DNA from: Hygrophila difformis
Taxonomy: Eukaryota > Streptophyta > Magnoliopsida > Lamiales > Acanthaceae
NCBI GenBank assembly: GCA_030278955.1
Contig: JAOANR010000001.1
Location: 1,178,001-1,242,000, forward strand
Reading direction: 5' to 3'
DNA length: 64,000 nucleotides
Each line of letters begins with the position of its first letter. Position 1 is the stretch's first letter. A model generated the notes under the pieces. It saw only the letters and a list, made by a program, of their open reading frames with translations. It did not search any database and was not told the origin of the DNA. Shown here piece by piece: positions 56,049-64,000 of this stretch. The translations under genes and the position numbers were made by a program.

Positions 56049-59000
56049 GTAAGCTTTATGCTCTAGCTCTACGGGCAAATGACAGGCTTTTCCGAAGACC
56101 AGCCTATATGGAGACATCCCGATGGGAGTCTTATATGCTGTGCGGTATGCCCATAGAGCATCATTGAGCTTACGTGCCCAATCCTTACGGGTTATCCCGA
56201 CAGTGGCTTCGAGTATGTGTTTGATTTCGCGATTGGATACTTCGACTTGACCACTAGTCTGAGGATGGTAAGGCGTGCCTATCTTATGGAGGATCCCATT
56301 TTTACTCATTAAAGTTTCAAAACCTTTATTAATAAAGTGTGTTCCTCCATCAGATATCACCACCCTAGGTACGCCAAATCGACTGAAAATGTTGTTCTTG
56401 AGGAACTTGATGACTTGGCTACCATCATTGGTCGGTAATGCGACAGCCTCGACCCATTTGGATACGTAATCGACAGCTACCAAGATATAGTAGTTTCCAC
56501 CAGATGGTGGAAACGGTCCCATGAAGTCAATGCCCCATACATCAAAGATCTCAAGTGTGAGAATCCCCTTTTGAGGCATCTCATCCCTCTTGGAGATGTT
56601 TCCTAATCTTTGGCATCTGTCACAGCCCTTAACAAATGTCCTGCAATCCTCATAGATGTGAGGCCAATAAAATCCACATTCGAGGACCTTGTGGGCCGTT
56701 CGAGCGGGACCATGGTGACCTCCATATTCTGATTCATGGCATTTTCTGACAATTTGATAAGCTTCATGCTCGGTCACACATCGCCTGATTATTAAATCAG
56801 GGCAGTGTTTGAAGAGATAAGGTTCTTCCCAGAAGTAACTTAATACATCTCGTTTGAACTTATTCCTCTGATGATAGTTCGAAAACTGTGGGGTTACTCC
56901 GCACGCCAAGAAGTTAGCGATGTCGGAAAACCATGGACAAGCTTGATTATGCAGATGCAACGCGAACAACTGTTCGTCCGGGAAATCTTCATTGACGGCT
57001 TTTTCCTTTTTATCATTATCTAATCGAGATAAGTGGTCAGCAGCACCATTATCTCGACCTCGCCTATCTTTTATTATGATGTCGAATTCTTGCAACAGAA
57101 GTACCCACCTGATTAATCGAGGTTTTGCATCTTGTTTGCTAAACAAGTATCTCAATGCTGTATGATCGGTGTATACTATGGTCTTTGTACCTATCAGGTA
57201 CTGTCTGAACTTGTCAAATGCGAAGACTACAGCATACATCTCTTTCTCCGTTGTGGTGTAGTTAACTTGGGCTTCATTCAGGGCGTGACTCGCGTAATGA
57301 ATTACGCAGTGTCTCCCATCCTTATGTTGTCCAAGAACTGCGCCCACGGCGAGACCACTAGCATCGCACATTACCTCGAAAGGCAGTGACCAATCGGGTG
57401 GTTGCACTATCGGTGCAGAAACCAACATCTTCTTGAGCGTGTCAAAGGCTTGGACACACGCTTCATTTATTAAGAAAGGATTTTCTTTACAAAGCAGATT
57501 AGTGAGCGGCTTGGCAATTTTAGAGAAATCCTTAATGAATCGCCGGTAAAAACCGGCATGCCCTAAGAAGCTCCTAACTGATTTGATCGAGTTAGGAAGA
57601 GGGAGATTGGAGATGATGGAAACTTTGGCTGGATCAACTTCAATGCCTGCACGAGAAATGCGATGACCTAACACTATGCCCTCAGTGACCATAAAATGGC
57701 ACTTTTCCCAATTTAAAACCAAGTTAGTGTCCTCACACCTCTTTAAAATCTTAGCAAGATTGGTCAAACAATCTTCGAACGTATCTCCATACACAGAGAA
57801 GTCATCCATGAAGACCTCAATGCATTTTTCGATAAATTCAGAGAAAATAGACATCATGCATCTTTGAAAAGTAGCAGGTGCATTGCACAAACCAAAAGGC
57901 ATCCGTCGATAGGCAAAAGTGCCGTACGGGCAAGTAAAAGTGGTTTTCTCATGGTCTTCACTGGAAATAACAATCTGATTATAACCAGAATAACCATCCA
58001 AAAAGCAATAAAACTCTCTCCCTGCCAACCTCTCAAGCATCTGATCAATGAATGGCAATGGAAAATGGTCCTTGCGTGTGGCCTCATTCAGCTTCCGGTA
58101 ATCGATACAAACTCTCCATCCGGTCACTGGTCTGGTTGCAACCTCTTCTCCTTGCTCATTCTTGGTTATGCACATCCCTCCTCGTTTGGGTACGACCTGC
58201 ACCGGGCTAACCCATTTGCTATCAGAGATAGGATAGATTATACCAGCATCTAAGAGCTTGATAACTTCTTTCCTTACCACTTCCTGCATAAGGGGGTTCA
58301 ATCGCCTCTGAGGTTGACGGGAGGGTTTAAACTCTTCTTCCATTAGAATCCTGTGCATGCAAATAGAAGGGCTTATTCCTTTTATATCAGAAATGGTCCA
58401 ACCTATTGCATGTACATGTTTCTTAAGAACGTCCACCAGAGCATTTTCTTGCTCTTGAGAGAGCTTAGCCGAAACAATCACGGGTAAGTTTTTATGTTCT
58501 GCGAGAAACGCGTACTTGAGATGGTCGGGTAGAGTTTTAGGTTCAAGCTCTGGTGGACATTCAACGGAAGGGAGTAGTTTGCGAGAATTGGGTAGTGGGA
58601 GAACAGATCTACCTTCGGGATCCTGCATCAGTACAGGATCCTCTTCCTCCTCTTGGTTGGCGTCATCATGGAAGTCGATGCCGTCAAATTCCTCCAAATC
58701 CCCTGTTTCGGGATCGGCGAAGTGAACGGCTTTGCATCCTTTGTGCTCCACGCCAGCAGGCTTCAGTACCTGCTTTGATAGTTCATCCAGCATCATTTCA
58801 CAATCAAGTTCAGAGTCTGGCTCTTCCCTAACTATTACATTTTCAAATGAGAAACAAGAACTGTCATTCGGAAATTTCTGCAATTTATCCATATCAAAGA
58901 TGATCTCCTCGCCATCGACCCTTAAGGTGACTTTTCCGGATTTAGCGTCAATCAGTGCACCACCAGTGGCTAGAAATGGGCGTCCAAGGATAAGCGGCAT

Positions 59001-59235
59001 TTCAGAATCCTCTTCAATGTCGAGGACGATGAAGTCGACCGGGAAAAGAACCTGCCCGGTTTTGACCACAACATCCTTGAGGATTCCTACGGGCTGAGTG
59101 ATCGATCTGTCTGCAAGTTGCAGTCTCATCTTGACCGGTTGAATTTCTCCAAGCTTAAGGCGAACAGCCATAGCTAGTGGCATCACATTGATGCTTGATC
59201 CTAAATCACAAAGCCCCATACTCACTTTGGCCTTT
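56046..59235 (-). CDS. pol: E7 Athila pol: protease, RT, RNase H, integrase core (5' end in the gap)
   Basis: An open frame of 1,059 residues starts in the assembly gap. Protease: [20 protein letters not shown] (residues about 6-25) and [28 protein letters not shown] (about 375) and [13 protein letters not shown] (about 473). RNase [15 protein letters not shown] (about 620) and [13 protein letters not shown] (about 692). Integrase: zinc region with [19 protein letters not shown] and CDRCQRL (about 871), catalytic D in [11 protein letters not shown] (about 900), D in VISDGGTHF (about 957), E in [10 protein letters not shown] (about 995). It ends prematurely at TGA 56046-56048. All catalytic residues I can check are present, so this is the best preserved element here. 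Gag is hidden in or beyond the gap. Confidence 0.95.
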
Positions 59236-59735
59236 NNNNNNNNNNNNNNNNNNNNNNNNNNNNNNNNNNNNNNNNNNNNNNNNNNNNNNNNNNNNNNNNN
59301 NNNNNNNNNNNNNNNNNNNNNNNNNNNNNNNNNNNNNNNNNNNNNNNNNNNNNNNNNNNNNNNNNNNNNNNNNNNNNNNNNNNNNNNNNNNNNNNNNNNN
59401 NNNNNNNNNNNNNNNNNNNNNNNNNNNNNNNNNNNNNNNNNNNNNNNNNNNNNNNNNNNNNNNNNNNNNNNNNNNNNNNNNNNNNNNNNNNNNNNNNNNN
59501 NNNNNNNNNNNNNNNNNNNNNNNNNNNNNNNNNNNNNNNNNNNNNNNNNNNNNNNNNNNNNNNNNNNNNNNNNNNNNNNNNNNNNNNNNNNNNNNNNNNN
59601 NNNNNNNNNNNNNNNNNNNNNNNNNNNNNNNNNNNNNNNNNNNNNNNNNNNNNNNNNNNNNNNNNNNNNNNNNNNNNNNNNNNNNNNNNNNNNNNNNNNN
59701 NNNNNNNNNNNNNNNNNNNNNNNNNNNNNNNNNNN
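59236..59735. other. Assembly gap (500 N)
   Basis: Exactly 500 N, a conventional placeholder length, so the true distance is unknown. Continuity of E7 with 59736 onward is not established. Confidence 0.99.
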
Positions 59736-60154
59736 TTAGAGAGAATTGGGGGTGTGTTCTCGAATGGAAAATGGGGCAAGTGGCTCGCGCGGAGCGCGAG
59801 CCCTATTTTCTCGAACAGAGGGAGCCGCGCGCCACCGCGCGGCCACCGCGCGCCACCGCGCGGCCACCGCGCGCCACCCGGAGGGAGTTTTATTTTTCCT
59901 GTTCTGCTCAATCTCTTTTGCTATACGCTCCTCACTGAACCCGGGCATACATTGACAGTGAAATACGACGACATGGAGCATCACCTGGCATTATTCCGGG
60001 CAAGGACAGCGGAATTGCCTCACGTCCTCCTTTCGCAGGACTACAGGAAACCCTCGGGACGTAAATACATAGGGACCATAAGAAATTCCGTAGGGAATAG
60101 AAAACCGCTTATTAACTAACGTCCCCACCACAGTTTGCTCGTAACCATAACGAC
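59736..60154. other. Unassigned flank with GC palindromes
   Basis: Contains a perfect hairpin (GGCTCGCGC, GGA, GCGCGAGCC near 59783) and a tandem alternation of CCGCGCGCCACC and CCGCGCGGCCACC (about 59825-59878). The latter resembles the chromovirus LTR palindromes. A stretch from 59935 to 60115 is open on both strands but I do not recognise either product. Confidence 0.5.
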
Positions 60155-63100
60155 TGTAACACCCCGGATTTGATAACCCAGGCCGGGATGCCACCGCCAC
60201 ACCTCCCTAGAAAGACACGGTTTCTCCGAGCTTGCTAAAGAGATGCAAGGCTATGGATTTTCAGAATTTAAAACATTCAAACAGCCCATTGTAATATAAC
60301 TTAAAATTAATAATATCAAAGTTGCCGCGGAGAATAATATTTAAATACATGTATTGCAGCGGAATTTAAATATAGGGCCGACATGGCCAAAACATGGGTT
60401 AAACAGGCCCGTTCATGCAAGTCGTAACTAAATGTAGGAATTTAAAATAGAGTTTTTCCCCAAATGTTCCCATGTATGCATATGATGATGTATAATCCTC
60501 ATACTCTGAAAGAAAAAGGGGAAAAATGGTTTGGGTCAGCAAAACGTGCTGAGTAAGTTAACACCTAGCATGATCTAGGGGTTTCAAAGCCTTTAATTAA
60601 ATTTAATAAAAAAACATATGCATACGAGACATGATTTAAATTTTAATTCATCTACTAATAATAATTTAATTACATAATTTAAAAGACAAGGATTTCCACA
60701 CGTTCATAATTTAACACACATGAAAAAGGGGTTTAACACACGTTCATAATTTAACACACGTTCATAATTTAACACACATAATTTAAATAATTAAAATTTT
60801 CTCCTAAGCATGCATACAAAAATATTCCATTTACAAATTTTACCAATTTAAAAGAAATAATACTTAAATTGTGTACTTGACATGCCTTTAATCCACAATA
60901 ACCATTTAGTCATGATATGAAATTTAAAGACATAATTTAAATGCATAATTTAAAGACATGCATAAATAAATAAATACTTTAAAAATATTAAATCTTTTAT
61001 TTCCCCGTTACGTAACCATTTCTCAATGTTTTGTATAGCCGGTGATCCGGCGGCCGCAGCCGTTTCGTAAGTATCTCGTATAGCCGGTGATCCGGCGGCC
61101 GCAGCCGTTTCGTAAGTATCTCGTATAGCCGGTGATCCGGCGGCCAGCAGCCGTATCTGTCATACCCAGTAACACTCCGGAGCCTCGAGAAATCCATACG
61201 GACAACCCGGAGAGTAGGCCATGTATCTCCCGCCGATTGGCGTAATATCTCATCAAATTCTCTCGTCCATTATAGGCCCGAAGAGAAAGGCTAGAGGGGC
61301 ACCCTGCAGAGTACTCACCCTCCACCAAGTATCTCATGTATCGTTTAGATTTAATGTATCGGGGTTTTTCAAAAGTATAGATGTATCGTATTTCAAATCT
61401 TTGATCGTTCGTTTCGAAATTTCAAAATCCTTCGATTTAAAAGTATCTTGGCGTCACAGTTTACGCCTTTTCAATTTAAAAATTTGGTTTAAGTCCGAAA
61501 AATCTGAAAATTTCACAGTTTATGCAAACGACCCTAACGAACAACTTTCGTGTTTTAACTTTTTCGAAATAAGTTGAGGAAACATGTCAAAAATCGATTT
61601 TATTATGCTAACAGGAACCTGTCCGGACTCAGGTTTGACACAGTTCTAAGTTTCGACTTTTTAACATATCAAATGGACTTCAAAAATTCTGAAATTTTAT
61701 ATGCACATACTAGACATGATTATCTACAACTTTCACTTAGATTCCAAGGATCAAATCGGACTAGAAAATATAGAAACATGCTCATCAAGTTCGAATATGA
61801 TCACTGTCAGGTTTTTCGAAAAGTCCTAGTAAACAGTTTATGTTCGGCGCGATTTGAAATAGCAAACGTTAACGAAAATGTCTGAAATTTTTACCCAACC
61901 TAGATTTATGTGTTAGGATTAAAATTCTAGTTTTGAATTCTCGGATTGAATCCTCGAAATAGGAGTTTTGATTCGATTTCAAATCTGTCCCAGTTTCAAG
62001 TTCGAATCTCAAGGCAGGTTGGTTCTCGGTCATTTTCGGATATCAAAACGCAATGAAAAATTATGAAAATTTTACACGAACTAGATCAATGTCTTAGGAA
62101 CGTTTTTTATGTTTTAAGTTTTTCCGTTTGAGCATTTTTAAGGGTTCGAAAATTCACACAAAATTGTTGCGCCGAGGGTTTTTTGTGTTGACAGGTTTTA
62201 GAGTTATTAAATCCACACGTTTGGTTGCATTTTAAGTCACCCAAAACCAAGTAAGTATTAACTTACAGTGGTAATGTGTTTGGTCATCCTCGGGTCGCTT
62301 GGCTCGTCCAAATCCACTACGAACGGATCTCCTCAACGCCAAGCTTCCAACTTTGGTCACGATTTCAACTCGGAAGAATAAATCCAATGTTAGATCGAGT
62401 TTTCGGGTTCGAAAACTAAATGAAAATCTATAAATGACTTACCCAAGTCTGGAGTACTAGAGACCTTGTGTTCTACGCCTCCTCCGTCGGTTTTCGTCGC
62501 CGGAAAGTGATCGGAAAGTTCGAAGTTGGTGGTTTTCGGGTGTTGGAAGAACATAGAGAGTTGGAGAGTGTTTTTGGGGTTGCTAGGGTTTGGGATTTCG
62601 AAATAAATCAGTTCCAAGACCCCTAGAGCCGGCCATATACACCTTCCTTCACTCGGGATCGAGTTTCCAAAGTCGGGGGGTCGAAATATGGCAAGAAATC
62701 GCCAAAACGCGTCAAGTGTAGCAGACTGCGAGGTTGGCGTGGGGTTGGCGCGGGGTTTGGCCTAACCCCGCGCGGACACCGCGCGGACCCAGACTGGGCC
62801 GCGGTCTGGGCCGGGCCGTGCAATCCCTTTGGGCCTTTCCTCTTCCTCCTTCATTTTGGGCCTTTGTCTTCTCTTTGGGCCTTTCTCCTTCTATTTTCTT
62901 GGGCTATCTCTTGAACTTTAAATCCTATTTCAAATTTATTTGGGATCTCAAATTAATTTCGGATTCGAAATATTAAGTCCATCTATATTTGGTTCCCGTG
63001 CGATAATTTATTTAATTAAATTATTTTCGACTCCACGGGTTCTTGGATAATTTATTCCTTCTTGAATTAAATTCCTTTTCTCATTTCTTCTTTTAATTAT

Positions 63101-63194
63101 TTATTTATTTATTATATTCATTTATTTATTATATTTATTTATTGTTTATTTATTTATTTATTTATTTTATGTTGCAAAATTCTCGGGTATTACA
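60155..63194 (-). repeat. E8 3' LTR
   Basis: A 3,040-bp LTR reads TGTAATACCCGAGAATTTTGC at 63194 and ends at 60155 (plus strand TGTAACACCCCGG). It carries a 45-bp tandem triplication (61036-61170), a duplicated ACACACGTTCATAATTTAAC phrase (60698-60780), a GC palindrome pair near 62768 and TATA-like TATATGG near 62633. It lacks the B-box minisatellite of E3. Confidence 0.92.
61036..61170. repeat. 45-bp tandem repeat, three copies, in the E8 LTR
   Basis: Copies start at 61036, 61081 and 61126. Each has TAGCCGGTGATCCGGCGGCC and then GCAGCCGTTTCGTAAGTATC. The unit includes the conserved GCGGCCGC block that is single in the other LTRs. Confidence 0.95.
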
Positions 63195-63593
63195 GTCTAC
63201 CCTCCTTAAGAATCAACTTCGTCCTCGAAGTTGTGTTTCGGCTTTTTTTCGTGCTAAGGATTTTTTTTTGTTTGTTTTATTATTTTGTGATAGTGTGTTA
63301 TTGAATTATTGTTCGATTGTTGATTGCTTGTTGTTTGATTATTGTTTGACTGAACCCAGAATTGAAATTTCCAAGTTGCCAACGTACCCTGTGAAGGGAT
63401 CAAGTCATTACGTAGTTCAAAACAATTTGAATTTGTTTATTCAGAGTACAAAATATTCGGGTTCCAAAAATAATGCTTATGCATTATTATGGGGTATTAC
63501 GTCCTCTCCCCCTTAGGACTTCAGTTATGTCCCCATAACTGCCTATAAGTTACTCTCGAGAAAGTTTGCGCATCGATACCTTTGACCCATTTC
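63195..63593 (-). promoter_or_regulatory. E8 3' noncoding end with two polypurine tracts
   Basis: On the minus strand CCTAAGGGGGAGAGGAC (63501-63517) is followed by GTAATACCCC, and CTTAAGGAGGGTAGAC (63195-63210) is followed by the LTR. A hairpin AACTTCG-AGGA-CGAAGTT (about 63216-63233) lies before the second tract. The layout equals that of E3 and the left part of E4. Confidence 0.8.
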
Positions 63594-64000
63594 TCATTGG
63601 GCTGGCAAGTCAGCTTGTTTGTCGTCATTCAACCGTCCCACATCTCTTTCTTGATCTCCTCGTTGCGGATTTACCAAGTCTAGCCTCTTCTCAATCTCCT
63701 CCTCTGGTGTTCGACAATTCCCAGCCCTGTGCCCAAACTTGCCGCACTGATAGCAAGCTCCGGGCTTCGGGCACTGGCGCACCAGATGTGCATGGTTGCA
63801 CCGTGGGCAGCGTGGTATGAATGCTTCATGGTTGCCATCTCAACTGTTTGGGTTCTGTGGCTGGTCATGTTTAATGGTCACTTCCTTTCTCTCGTTAATA
63901 TTCTCTATCCGCGTTCGGCTGTCACGTAGCCGATGACCAAATCGACCACACCGAAAGCACGCTCCGGGCTTAGGGCATCCTCTCGCATAATGTGGGTTAC
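63594..64000 (-). pseudogene. gag: E8 gag, C-terminal zinc-knuckle part
   Basis: Minus-strand translation from the window edge gives CPKPGACFRCGRFGHRLRDS (last knuckle Cys replaced by Ser), a linker, an in-frame TGA, then CPRCNHAHLVRQC and CYQCGKFGHRAGNC, and finally IEKRLDLVNPQRGDQ, QADLPAQ and the stop at 63594. The ending is the same as in E3, while E1 continues from the equivalent QADVPAQ into protease. The duplication of knuckle segments suggests an internal repeat in this Gag. The N-terminal part lies beyond the window. Confidence 0.85.

Larger units (their letters stand above)
46856..59235 (-). mobile_element. E7: minus-strand Athila element with F-box third gene
   Basis: In minus order: pol, post-pol block, palindrome array 3, F-box transcription unit, block C, array 2, TATA, array 1, block AB. 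The 5' LTR and gag would lie in or beyond the 500-N gap; the 3' end is truncated at 46856. Target duplications cannot be seen. Element boundaries are inferred from comparison with the E5 mosaic. Athila identity rests on the Pol sequence type. Confidence 0.75.
60155..64000 (-). mobile_element. E8: minus-strand gag-only chromovirus derivative, cut by window end
   Basis: The 3' LTR (60155-63194) lies left of a polypurine tract, a 3' noncoding domain and gag in minus order. As in E3, gag ends QADLPAQ-stop and is followed within about 390 bases by the LTR, so no protease or RT fits. The target side at 60150-60154 is ACGAC; the other end is outside the window. Confidence 0.85.

Noticed and set aside
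59188..59938. Long open frames spanning the gap
   Set aside because: They are open only because N codons are not stops; no real coding evidence.
59935..60115. Host exon in the flank left of E8
   Set aside because: Open on both strands with no recognisable motif, splice signals or homology; kept only as unassigned flank.

Overview
The window is nuclear DNA of a flowering plant, probably a eudicot; the sequence does not let me name the species. It has no bacterial gene organisation. Almost all of it is Ty3/gypsy LTR retrotransposons of three kinds, inserted into and through one another: (i) a chromovirus family, probably Tekay/Del-like, with a Met-tRNA primer site and 2.6-3.0 kb LTRs of the form TGTAATACCC...GGTGTTACA; (ii) a second Met-primed family with 2.3 kb LTRs and no recognisable coding capacity; (iii) Athila-like elements with an Asp-tRNA primer site. 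The only probable host gene remains are two exons of an ALG2-like mannosyltransferase. A 500-base run of N (59236-59735) is an assembly gap. Layout, left to right. 1-28840: a minus-strand chromovirus (E1) whose pol is split by a solo LTR (1102-3671, 5-bp duplication GTGGT) and whose 5' LTR is split by a plus-strand non-coding element (E2, 9537-28425). E2 holds a gag-only element (E3, 13057-20826, duplication ATAAC) and an LTR-like insertion with an unusual left end (E4, 21927-24728, duplication TCAAC). 28841-30659: the ALG2-like fragment. 30660-42824: a rearranged Athila mosaic with a plus-strand gag-pol (33962-39055) joined to an Athila 3' half in the opposite orientation. 42825-46855: a truncated chromovirus (E6). 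46856-59235: a minus-strand Athila element (E7) with a long pol frame broken by one stop. Between its pol and its 3' LTR region lies a spliced F-box gene with its own upstream promoter-like region. 59736-60154: unassigned flank. 60155-64000: a second gag-only chromovirus derivative (E8, minus strand), cut by the window edge. How the parts relate: E3, E8 and E2 look non-autonomous, depending on Gag-Pol from relatives such as E1. E1 and E6 carry an extra small coiled-coil frame ahead of gag. E7 carries an F-box (ubiquitin-ligase adaptor type) gene where Athila elements usually keep their env-like region. The most striking shared signal is that each retrotransposon lineage carries its own unrelated set of perfect or nested palindromes within or next to its LTR. 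These are AATTCGGTCT-type and TTGTCGCGGAAC-type in the Athila copies, TGGCGTCA-type in E2 and CCGCGCGG-type in the chromoviruses. The gag-only element E3 additionally carries nine tandem copies of a sequence matching the tRNA-gene B box in each LTR.
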